The notes beneath the pieces were generated by a model. It had not been told where the DNA came from. It saw nothing but the letters and a program-made list of their open reading frames with translations, and made no database searches. From the NCBI GenBank assembly GCA_035610365.1, contig CM069437.1, forward strand, positions 59,358,093 to 59,422,092: 64,000 nucleotides of DNA, read 5' to 3'. Every line of letters begins with the position of its first letter. Within the stretch, counting starts at the first letter, position 1. Positions 24,680 to 36,200 of this stretch are shown here, piece by piece. Source of the stretch: Aquatica leii. Taxonomy: Eukaryota; Arthropoda; Insecta; Coleoptera; Lampyridae. Both the position numbers and the translations under genes were made by a program.

Positions 24680-27600
24680 CAGTGTTGTGCATTATCTAGA
24701 TCAAATTATATAGATAATTTATCTAGATAATTTTTCATCATCTTTTTTTTATCTAGATAAAAGTATTGAATATTATCTAGATTATTATCTTAGATGAATT
24801 TTCTGTTATCTTGAAACCATCTAGATGATTTTTTAAAAGTAACATAAATTTTTAATTTTAGATTTGTTTTTTTATAATTTTTATATTTGTAAAAATAAGA
24901 TAGTTTGTAATGTCTGTGGTGATGTAGTACCGTCCAGATTGATGAAACCTGATAAATAATCGTCGTAGATGTTTGGCATTTTTGCAACTCTTCTGCTGAC
25001 CAAAACTAGCCTCACATGACCTTGAGCGTAAATACACGCAATACGAGATATAAACAAAAACACAACTCAAATTACTGAACCTATTGCGATAAGTATCTTA
25101 TAGTATTTACACAGAGTATTTATAAACAATAATAAGCTTTTTTATATAAGTACATTTATTCTATACATTATCTTGTACGATTCATACATTGAGATTAACA
25201 GCTACTAATTTTGTAGTTTTGAAAATCTAATTAGTTGAAGTGCCTACACAGCAAAACTATACCCAAGTAAAAAAATGCTTAATTGAAAAAGAGAAAATTC
25301 ACGACTTTTTGAGCAGTTTAAAGTGGCAACCCTCGATACACGTGATTTTGACATTTTTGAACATACAAACCGCTGTAATTACTTTAACTGAAAAAATTCG
25401 ACTAGCATAAAAACAGTTTTAAATACAGGGTAGTTTGCGCTTTCATACCGTGTTTTCAAAGTCATTGAGCAATCAAAGACTTTTGAAAAAAATTGAAAAA
25501 ATTAGATATTTTGCGATTTCTTTATTTTTTACCTATATATAAACAGTTCTAATTACTTTGTTTAGAAAAATTCCACACGCATAAAAAGAATTTTTTATAG
25601 AAAGCATTGCACTACTTTATTGTGTATATTCAAATTAGTAAAACGCTTCTCAATTTCAAAATGAATCTTTAAGATATTTCTAGCCTCTTTCGGGGTATTC
25701 TTTTATTGCTGAACTTTATTGCTGGTTTCTCGTCGATCTTACTCTTTAAATATTCGTGTCGAGTAAGTAATAATAACGTTAAAATACAGTCGCAATAAGA
25801 TCCTAATGTAGACCGCGTCAAATAAAAACGCTCTTATATAATTCGAAAAATCAATGTAAATTATCTCATGATTATGACAACCTGTCAAATATAATTAACA
25901 AAACTGCAAAACAAAAATGCTTATTTTTACATTTGGATTTGTTGCACTTACAATTACAAAAAGTACTAGAGCATAAACTGTTTAAAATATTGGAGCCCGT
26001 TGAAACCCAAATTTTTTTAAAAGACCTAAAAGCTGAGTCTTTAAGTGCTCGCTGATGTAAGCTGCTCAAAATCTGCTTAAAATATGGAACTACAAATGAT
26101 AACTTAAATTTAAAAACAAGAAGCAATAATTCAGGGAGTTTGATTAACGGCTATGAGCGATAATTTTTATAATCTTTTAGGTTCAAACGTCTATATCAAA
26201 GCCAGATTTTTCTTGTTACAAAGAAAAACTAATTAAGTTTACTAGACACTTTGTAAAAAAGTTATTGATTAAACACATCAATTTCTGCGCTAATTGAAAG
26301 ACTGGTCCTGATAGTCTAAGTTTTGCTTAGCAATGAAAAATTTGAAAGGATTATATTGTATCAAGAAATTTGTTTCATATTTTACAATAGTAGGTCATTA
26401 AATCAATAAAATTTCTGTCATGTGTTTTTTCGATTTTTTGAAGTGAAACTTCTTTATCGGCGTTGGAAAAAAATTTACCGTCACATTTTACGCGTCACGT
26501 CACATTTTTTATCGTCACGTTTTTCCGTAGCGTAGCGACGTGATAAATAATATATCAATACTAAAGTGATCAACAAAATCAAAGGCTTTATTTTAATTCT
26601 AATTCCAGTGGATTTTTAACAAAAGTAAGTAATTATATCTATTTTTCTAATACTTGGGTGGAATTAATTGACATAGAGTATAAATTCTGAAATATGTTAT
26701 TAATTTAAATTTAAAATATTTAAGGTTAACCTCAGTTTCTGATTGAACGATGACATTTAAAATTTAATATATTTAAGGTTAACCTCAGTTTCTGATTGAA
26801 CGATGACATTTTAAATTTAATATATTTAAGGTTAACCGCAGTTTCTGTTTGAACGATGACAATGATAGTAATAATTCTATTTCAATTAATGAAATGCTGT
26901 AATAATCTTAGTAGCAAAAGTTAAAGTGAAATAATTGTATTATTTGTATTCATGTCTACTATAATAAAATCCTTTTGTTTAAAATTTATCTAATTTTAAA
27001 TTTAAGATATTTAAGGTTAACCTCAGTTTCTTATTGTAACTATCGGTCAATGTATATGATTTCATTAAAATAGTATTTATTAATTAATAAGACTGCTAAT
27101 TTAATGAACATCAATTAATTGGCATAGAGTATAAATTCTGAAATATGTTATTAATTTTTGTAAATCAATTAACTAATTTTTGTAGATTCAATTTCATATT
27201 TCAGTTACCATAAGCCATTAATTATTAAATTTAAGATATTTAAGGTTAACCTCAATTTCTGATTGAACGATGACAATGATAGTAATAATTCTATTTCAAT
27301 TAATGAAATGCTGTAATAATCTTAGTAGCAAAAAGTTAAAGTGAAACACGGTTGGTTCAGACGAAGAGTACTTTCAGTTTCTCCAACGCAGTAGGGATAG
27401 CATGTCGCTTATTTCGTTACGCGTCACATTTTTAATTAATACGACTGCTAATTTAATGTTTAAATTTAAGATATTTAAGGTTAAACTCAGTTTCTGATTG
27501 AACGATGACAATGATAGTAATAATTCTATTTCAATTAATGAAATGCTGTAATAATCTTAGTAGCAAAAAGTTAAATTTAAATAATTGTATTATTGAATTA

Positions 27601-28505
27601 AAACTTCTTTATCGGCGTTGGAAAAAAATTGCCGTCACATTTTACGCGTCACATTTTTCCGTTACGCGCCATCTTTTTCTTGCCCCTACCACGGTTGGTT
27701 CAGACGAAGAGTACTTTCAGTTTCTCCAACGCAGTAGGGATAGCATGTCGCTTATTTCGTTACGCGTCACATTTTTAATTAATACGACTGCTAATTTAAT
27801 GAACATCAATTAATTGGCATAGAGTATAAATTCTGAAATATGTTATTAATTTTTGTAAATCAATTAACTAATTTTTGTAGATTCAATTTCATATTTCAGT
27901 TACCATAAGCCATTAATTACAAAAATATATAATAACGATGACAATGATAGTAATAATTCTATTACAATTAATGAAATGCTGTAATAATCTTAGTAGCAAA
28001 AAGTTAAAGTGAAATAATTGTATTATTTGTATTCATGTCTATGATAATAAAATCCTTTTGTTTAAACTTTATCTAATTTAACTTTATTTAACCAATTTCT
28101 GAAAAGTTGCATGTAGATCATTTTGCGAAAAGTAAGGCCATAAAGAAGTTTCACTTCTTACATGTGTACACTAGTACACGCCCTCATTTTTTTTTCAATT
28201 GGTCTTTCAGTTTTTTAATTAGTAAATTTAATAAACAATTAATTGGTATTTATTCCGTTGTGAGATTGTATTATACATTTACGTATATGATGATACTTAA
28301 ATGGTAACAATCAATAAAAATTATTACCTGTTTGTACCTATTTGATAGAATCATCTATCGTATTATCTACGTAAATTATAGATTATCTTATCTATTATCT
28401 AGATAAATTCTTCAACTTGTATCTAAATCGTTATCTAGATAAAAAAATCGGAAATTATCTATTATCTCATCTAGATAAAAATTTAATTATCTATGCACAA
28501 CACTG
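24680..28505. mobile_element. Non-autonomous hAT-type element (3826 bp) with 8-bp target duplication
   Basis: Terminal inverted repeats are CAGTGTTGTGCAT at the left and ATGCACAACACTG at the right, flanked on both sides by the identical 8 bp TCAATAGA (24672-24679 and 28506-28513). An 8-bp duplication and a CAGTG terminus fit the hAT superfamily. Both subterminal zones are packed with variants of TTATCTAGATAA (about 24690-24830 and 28340-28485), as expected for transposase binding clusters. The inside holds a repeat array (26640-28060) and no recognisable transposase, so it must have been moved by an enzyme made elsewhere. It sits inside the transposase gene of an older hAT and is therefore younger than it. 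Confidence 0.88.
26450..28060 (+). repeat. Interleaved repeat array inside the hAT-type element
   Basis: Three block types alternate. Block X (ATTTAAGGTTAACCTCAGTT, then GATTGAACGATGACA and, in longer copies, AATGAAATGCTGTAATAATC) occurs about seven times between 26700 and 28015. Block Y (AATTGGCATAGAGTATAAAT through TACCATAAGCCATTAAT) occurs near 26655, 27115 and 27805. Block Z (TATCGGCGTTGGAAAAAAAT, and GGTTGGTTCAGACGAAGAGT through TTCGTTACGCGTCACA) occurs near 26455, 27345 and 27605-27775. The order suggests successive unequal exchange or template switching. Confidence 0.8.
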
Positions 28506-30359
28506 TCAATAGATCATTAAAACCTTCATCGGAGCGATAAGCTTTGAAAAAATTATTCAAATTATTTAAATGATTACCACACTGAGCAACATCAAAGTTC
28601 GGTTTTTGAATAGTTTTACTAACAACGTTAACTTTACTTAAAATATTATACCACAATATAAGAATGCAAATGAACTCAAAAGTTTGCAATTTTTTGCCCA
28701 ACGATGTAGCCAAATTTTTTACGTTATTTTCAAAGCTTCCTTCGCTTATTTAAAACAAAACATCATAAACCTCCCCAAGTTGATACCTTAAAGGAGTTAT
28801 TGCATCTATTCTATTAAACCATCGAGTATCCGATTAAGGTTTTAAAGTTAAATTTGTTACATTAGATACATTAGATTTCAGAATTGACCAGCGTTTAGTA
28901 GAAGCTGAAAAAAATACAAACAGTTCTTGAACTAAAGAAAAAGATTGATGCTCAAAGTTTTCGATTTTGCGGCATCATTGACGACTAAATTTAGGGTATG
29001 ATTGCAACAAAGAACAAAGAAAGCTCCCGGATTAAAATCCAAATTTTTTTTGTTGACCATTATGCCTACCACGCATATTTGCCCCATTGTTGTAACCCTG
29101 ACCCCGCAAATCGTTGATATTTAGACCTTCTTTCTCTAACGCCGACAAAAGAAATTTTGTCAAACCTGCATCCGACACATCTTTAGGACAAAATAATAAA
29201 AAATGTTCTTCTGTACTAATTTGTGTGTTCTGTAAATTAACAAATCTTATACAAACTATAAAATTTGTTCTTGGTGACTAGAGTCAGGAGTGCAGTCTAA
29301 TAATATGGAATAATATTTAGCCTTTTTAGTTAGTTCTAAAATTTTGGATTTGATATTTTTACCGATCAAGTTGATTACTTCGTTTTGTATTTTATCCCCG
29401 AGATAGTTTTTGTGATCTTTTATTTGAGAACGTTGTATGTTCTCACATAATCGAGTCGAATTTGGAAATCATTTCTATGCATTTTAAAAAGTTACCATTG
29501 TTTTTCTCAAACAACTTATTACTACTTCCACGAGAAGCTAAATTTTGCTGACCTAAAAACTGCTTCATGTAGAAAATTATTTCTATAACAGCTTGTCAGT
29601 ATTTAGTTTCTCTGTTTATTACATTTTGAATTTCAGAATCAATTATTTCACTTTTATTAAAACGGTTAGAAAGATCTAGCAATTTTAGAACATTTTCGAT
29701 GTGTAACTTGCTCTTTTCATGAATGTTTAAATATTCACTTAAAGGCTGCCAGTCATTGTAACCAGATTCATCACTAACGCGAACAGATTTCAAATCGCTG
29801 TCATTAAAAATTTTGCAACAGAAGCAGTAAAGTTAATTTTTTTTTGTTTCTGAATACAACAACCAAAAACGCTCAATTTTTTCTTTGTTCGGTAAAATTC
29901 TAAAGAAGTAACTATTGGAAAACTTACGCCCCGACTCCAAACTATCTCTCAGATAAATATCCTTTTTGTTTTGATAATGAGCAGGGCCACGTTCTACTAA
30001 TTCTTGAATATTATTAGGACGTAATTTCTTTGGCCATAGTGCAGCATCTTTCGAAAGTTGACTTATATTTTTCGTTCTGGTAATTTTTGAAGGTGTTGAT
30101 TTCTAATTATCAGCGGAATTTGAAGATGTTGATGGATTGCTTTCTAGAAGATCAATTTCTGGTCTGCTGCTGATACTTCTTTCAAGTACAAGTTCAGAAT
30201 ATTAGGATTCAGCTGTATTATTGTTGTTATTAATATTTGGCAAAGTAGACTCGGGTTTTGAAAAAAAATGCGTAATTTTGACATGGTTTTCCAGTTCTTC
30301 CTCTCTTTTTCTTTTATTCAGCAAATTTTGGTATCCAAACAATTTTTTTTCTGACATCC

Positions 30360-32860
30360 TGTATACTGTAAAGAAATTAATAAGTAAGTAAGCAAATTGA
30401 CAAATTATTCATGAAAAATGGAAATGTTTCGAACTCTCATTCGAAAGTATTTTTTCAATTATTTCAAGTTAATTCAAAATTTATAAATTTTTATAAATAG
30501 TAATATTAGTGGTTATCAATTATTCTGTTTGAATTCACTTCAATTAATAATGATGTTTATATAATGAAATATAAAAGGATTTTTGAGATGCAAGTTTTTG
30601 GCTTTTAATGTTTTAATAAATCTAAAATAAAAAATAAATTTTAGATGAACTCACCTTAATTCACAATACAAAACACATCACTATATAAAATCTCTAAAAC
30701 TACAAAAAATTAATTTTTAAAAGCAAATACCACATAGGCCACAAAATATATAAAGTTTCGTACATTGCAAGCTCAGACAGGAAAAAAAACTCTTGTTCGC
30801 TCGTTGCAAGCTCAAACATGAATAAAATCAAATTTGTTTGGGTTCACACAATTCATGTTATCATGTTACCTATTACGTATTCGATCGAATAAATGCTATT
30901 ATTGCGTACTCTTATTTGGAAAATATATTATTTTCGAAAAGTAATCCGGTTCCCTCGTCTCAAAGAGTAAAAACTAAAAAATAAACAAATATAAAAGAAT
31001 GTAATCGACATAACGTTTTAGTTTTAAATCTTTATAACAAAAACATTTATTCATTGTGATATTAATACGTTTTTGATTTATGTTAACTAAAAAATAGTAC
31101 AATTTTGTACAAAATTACAGCTAAAGATTTAAATATAGTGCATTTTAATAAACAAATATATTGTAAAATAACCATAAGAAAAATGTATTTAAAAAACTTC
31201 TTTGTCAAGACTAATAAAATGCACGTATTTAATTTTCCTGAATGCAATATGCAATGTTATGAAAAGGATAGTTACCCATGTAACCGCCAAAGCAGATAAG
31301 CCATTATTTATTTACAACCTTGCTATAATAAAGTTTAATTTGTATAAAAATTTTTCGCGTAAGTACCTTTTGGTGATTAAGTGAAAAGTTAGGTGTTCGC
31401 TATGATCAAAGAGTATTTTGCTATGACGTAGTTTTAAAGTCGACGGATGCTTGGTGTCTTTAAAGTTTGTCCATCCAATCAAATGTTTTTCTAAAGACAC
31501 TTAATTTTTGTAAACCTTTGAAAATTTAAAGCCACACAGTGTACAATAGCGTATTTTTTTGATGTTTAGTTTTTTATAATTTGTTACAAGCTTCTAGCTG
31601 GAGTGGACACTACCTGGTCTAGCTCACTTCGTCAAAGGGTAGGCATATAATTCATGTTAGTAAATTGATAAAGGCGCCGTATCTAATTATTGTCTAATAG
31701 AACAGTCTTTCCGGATAAGTGCAAAAAAGCAACTTTAAGCTCGTAAGTAAAAAAAAAACGACGTCTAATACACAACAATCATATCATAGTTATCTTTAAT
31801 TTAGTTTAAATGGTCAGTATATGCAACACACTGCACCACGAGGTAACGTTAAAGCAACTGCAAGTATCAGAATTTTGTTACATTAAAAACAAGCAATATA
31901 ATGTCAAATTATAATAACACTACACAATAAATTTGTTATTTGTGGTAACATTAACATCCGATACGAACTAGTCATAAACAAACCGACAATGACGTAATGA
32001 AATAAAGATCAATAACAGTACTTACAATCAATACACAGCCTTACTAGATGTAGAAAAACTGATAAAACACACCCCTAAACACTGTAACAGAATCTATCAG
32101 ACAAGTGTCACAAATAAAACCATTCCAACACAAACGTGTTCTTGAGATCAAATAAAACTAAGGCGCCAAACCTTCCATTATTTTGTAAACATCAAACTGA
32201 TTAGTATTGTAGCCATAAATCGTTTAACATAGTACACAACGAGTCCAATGAATAAATTAACATCTCTTTTTAGGGATGTAAAAGTCATCAGAAGCCAGAA
32301 CTAATTGATCGAGAAATCTTCCCATATGTAATTCAAACTAACACGTATGTAATATTGAAAGCAAGAAATAAGCACAAACGAAAAACATAATTCAAGAAAG
32401 GTGGTAAATATTTTAGTGTACAAGAGGGCAAAAAGAAACAGTATCGCAAACCGGTAAATTTCACATTTTTAAATGTTTGACATTAACGTAGGCTCAAAGT
32501 GTAATCCGGTGCAGTTTAAATATTTGTGCTACTGATATACACCACAACGTGATGTGATAATAATTTGAGTTTTCTTTTAAGTGGTTTAAAACAACATGGT
32601 AAATAGAATCGCTACTCATATTTGTATAACATTAATATTTAAAAATAAGCACTTTACTCAAACGTAAAGAAATGATGTGGGATGTTATGGTAAAAGTATT
32701 CTGGTATAGATTGCGTACTGCATAAGTTTCGTCCCGGAACGCCTTGTTGCTACATTCGGAGTGTTGGCTGTCATTTTATTGTTTTTCTTGATGGATGGAA
32801 TTATTTAAAGACAAAAAAATATTTTCAATGATTTCGGCGGATTGTAGATGGTTATCTAAC
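30360..32860. other. Non-coding stretch, nothing firm
   Basis: AT-rich sequence between the hAT fossil and the fucosyltransferase gene. No convincing exon, RNA gene or paired terminal repeats seen. Confidence 0.35.
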
Positions 32861-32870
32861 GATCGCGCCC

Positions 32871-32906
32871 TTATAGGAAAGTCGTGTGGTGATCACACCA
32901 GTTTTT
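32871..32906 (-). repeat. Palindromic repeat end shared with 17502-17536
   Basis: On the minus strand it reads GGTGTGATCACCACACGACT followed by TTCCTATAAGGG. It contains the palindrome GTGTGATCACCACAC-type core and matches the plus strand at 17504-17536 almost base for base. Confidence 0.6.
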
Positions 32907-33256
32907 TTTATTTATTAATCTTTATCAACTAATAGTCGTCTTAAACTTCACATTTATCCCTATACGTATGACTAATAAATATTTATTTACATGAAATTAT
33001 TTTTTGAAGCCGATGAAACCTATTCTAACTATGGCAACCTGATATTTCAGTTTGTGATCAGTATGCTGATAGTAGTAGGAAGTATATGTTTTACCAACAT
33101 TATAATACAGATAGATAACTATAAATTGGTACGGAAGACGGAAGGTAGAAAAGTTTACATTGGATTTAATTTATAGGTTCCTATATCTCATACTGGTTAT
33201 GGTATTCCAAAATCATTTCAAATTATAATACACAAATTTTTACGCATAATTAAAAA

Positions 33257-33266
33257 TTTATTTATT
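33257..33266 (-). promoter_or_regulatory. Possible polyadenylation signal of the fucosyltransferase gene
   Basis: Two overlapping AATAAA hexamers on the minus strand lie 22-31 bp beyond the stop codon at 33288-33290. This is very close to the stop, so the call is weak. Confidence 0.3.
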
Positions 33267-33287
33267 TTTTGCTTTTAATGTCACTGT

Positions 33288-36200
33288 TTAGTGACATTGG
33301 TTTTTGACACTTATAAAATCATTTAAACTTCTATAAATTTTAGTTTGCTTACTATTATAATTCAAAGCTTCACATATTCTGCAATAATGTATTGAGCGTG
33401 ATTCGAAGTATCCGTGCTCATTTATTACTTGGAAATTACGCTTCCACTCGAAGAACTTTTCCAGCTCACTCAGCGAACTGTTTAAGTGCAATAAATATGT
33501 AGCTAAATCTTTTGGTATTGGAAAATCTTCTACATTAATATACGAATTGGGCGGTAAACTTTGATGATAGCTTAATTTAGAACCACCCAGGACTATAGGA
33601 ATTGCTTGTTTGTGATACCCGCTCCACCATAGCTTTTCCGTGATATATTCTTCGCACATTGAGTTTTCAAACGCTAAATAAAATTTGTATACAGAAGTAT
33701 TTTTGCAATCTGTGTAATAATGTCCATCACATCTAAATGTAAATTTTTACTATGAATAAAAATCGATTTGGTTATACATACTTTAGAGTTCCACATCCTC
33801 CGTAAATATCCACTCGCATGTGTTCGCTCAACCCTTTGGTGTATTTCATGCGTTGCTCATTACAGTTAGACATCATAATTGCAACAAGCACATCCTGTTT
33901 TTTACTTTTATTCCATTCGGCCAAGTCCATTTTGGGGCCTTTGTTTTTTAATGCAACTGTGCGACCATAAGCAACGGGTATGTCTGAAGTTATTCTAAAA
34001 TTTTTTCAGCAGTATTACAATAGAGTACTTTTTATGTATCTGCAAAACCTAACAAATCTTTTTGAAAATGAAAAAGTGGTAAAAAGTTATTAAAATTTCT
34101 GTGGATTTTAAAGTTAAAGCAATTATTAATGGTAGCGGCGGCGATTAAGACACCTTACAAACGATTTTTCGAGGTGCTGAGCTGTTTTTCGTTAAACAAT
34201 AAAATATAGGTGTTAATTCTGTCACAAAAATTCAACACTTTTCTAAGTTTACGAAAGTCGCCGCCGCTGCAATCAGTTGCATTTAAGTCTTTGGGAGAGT
34301 TGCGACAGGGAAAACCATTGCATTAAGCAAAAGTGACTATTACGACACTGTTAGATACCATGAAACGATAATGTTCAAGATCAGATTTTAGTGAAAAAAT
34401 TGAAAAACTTTTTTAAGACGTTGCAGATAAATTTCCAAAAATAACAGAACCATGGACGGCCGTTTCGCCGTTTTGGGGATCTTGAGCAATGGGAGAACAC
34501 GCATAGTAAATGCCATCGTGTTTCACTCAAAGTAAATAAAGTTTTGAGGTCATCCTGGAGTTGAAAAAAAGTTATTAAAATATTGAAAAATAGCAATTTT
34601 TTTGACACTTTTGTTAAAATTATGTATGAAGCAGCGATTTGGGGGTGGCAAAGCAAAAGCATTAAAGACAATACGCAAAAATATTAAAAATTGGTACAGG
34701 ATTTTGAGTATTTACTAAACAATTGCAATAAATTGAGAGATGCAGAAGGAACAAGTGGGAAACGTTTGACGGACATGTACTTATGTAAAAAGTAAATGTC
34801 AGACCATTGGCAATAATGAATTTGCTGAACAAAATTTTGCACTGCATTTAGAAGAGCGTTTTGTGTATAATTATGAATTTTATGCACTATATTTGCTTGC
34901 AAGCGGCGTCATATCGAGAGACCTAGCTGGCCATTCAATAGTTTCCTTGCGTCCTATCCATCTGCTAAGAAAGGTTTAATTCAAACATTCCCGTACCTCA
35001 ATTCCAAAATGAGGGGGTGTCCCATTCTGCTGAAACCATATTTCTTCCGCTGGTAGATTTGGATTGTTATTGTTCGGAAATAATCGACTAACGTCTGGAA
35101 CAAATGATTCTTGAAAAAGTGCAAAATATCGAGCAGAGTTTAAATTTCCGTTTATGAAATATGGTCTACCAATAATACCACACCAAACATTTACTTTTTA
35201 CGGTCTTTGGGTGTGAACTTGTGCCATCCATTGTGAGTTATGTCGGTTCATTTGTGCATTCAACCAAAACGTAGATTCGTCGGAAAACAAAATGGCGCAA
35301 CTTCTGCGATCGAAGTCGTCTTTTTTCAGTTCTTTCAATAGATGAATTTTATATCAACGGGGTTTTTGTCAGGTTTGCAGTCAATTATTGTGTCAAATTT
35401 TTTGGACTCTCTACCACATCCAATACCAATAAATTTTACAATAAATTGTGCAAGAAATTGTGCAATAAATTTTGCAATAAATTATACAATAAATTGTGCA
35501 ATAAATTGTTCAATAAATTAAACAATAAATTGTGCAAAAAATTGCGCAATGAATTGTGCAATAAATTGTGTAATAAATTGTATAATAAATTGTGAAATAA
35601 ATTCTTCAATAAATTGTGCAAGAAATTGTGCAAGAAACTGTGCAATAAATTGTGCAATAAATTGTGCAATAAATTATACAATAAATTGTGCAATAAATTG
35701 TTCAATAAATTGTACAATAAATTGTGCAAAAAATTGTGCAATGAATTGTGCAATAAATTGTGCAATAAATTGTAGAATAAATTGTGCAATAAATTCTTCA
35801 ATAAATTGTGCAATAAATTGTCCAATAAATTGTGCAATAAATTGTGCAATAAAATGTGCAATAAATTATACAATAAATTGTGCAAGAAATTGTGCAATGG
35901 ATTGTGCAATAAATTGTGTAATAAATTGTACAATAAATTGTGCAATAAATTGTGCAATAAATTGTGCAATAAATTGTTCAATAAATTAAACAATAAATTG
36001 TGCAAAAAATTGTGCAATAAATTGTGCAACAAATTGTACAATAAATTGTGAAATAAATTCTTCAATAAATTGTGCAAGAAATTGTGCAATAAATTGTGCA
36101 ATAAATTATACAATAAATTGTGCAATAAATTGTTCAATAAATTGTGCAAAAAATTGTGCAATGAATTGTGCAATAAATTGTGCAATAAATTGTACAATAA

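Larger units (their letters stand above)
23521..30357 (-). mobile_element. hAT transposon with TTF/ZMYM1-type transposase, fossil, split by another element
   Basis: On the minus strand a transposase of the zinc-finger MYM1/TTF-type hAT group starts at ATG 30357-30355. N-terminal matches include LWPKKLRPNNIQELVERGP and SGRKFSNSYFFRILPNKEKI, followed by a YCFCCKIF zinc-finger motif near 29810. Further segments lie at 29793-29596 and 28713-28514. The hATC dimerisation end, with ILLTMPVSVATAERS, lies at 24485-24138, and a C-terminal tail runs to a stop at 23986-23988. Stops and small deletions are scattered through it, and the usual FSRLKLIKNYLR segment after AERS is missing. CAGATCCGCACCTAGC at 23521 may be its terminal repeat; the partner near 30.4-31 kb was not found. 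A 3826-bp element interrupts it at 24680-28505. Confidence 0.82.
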
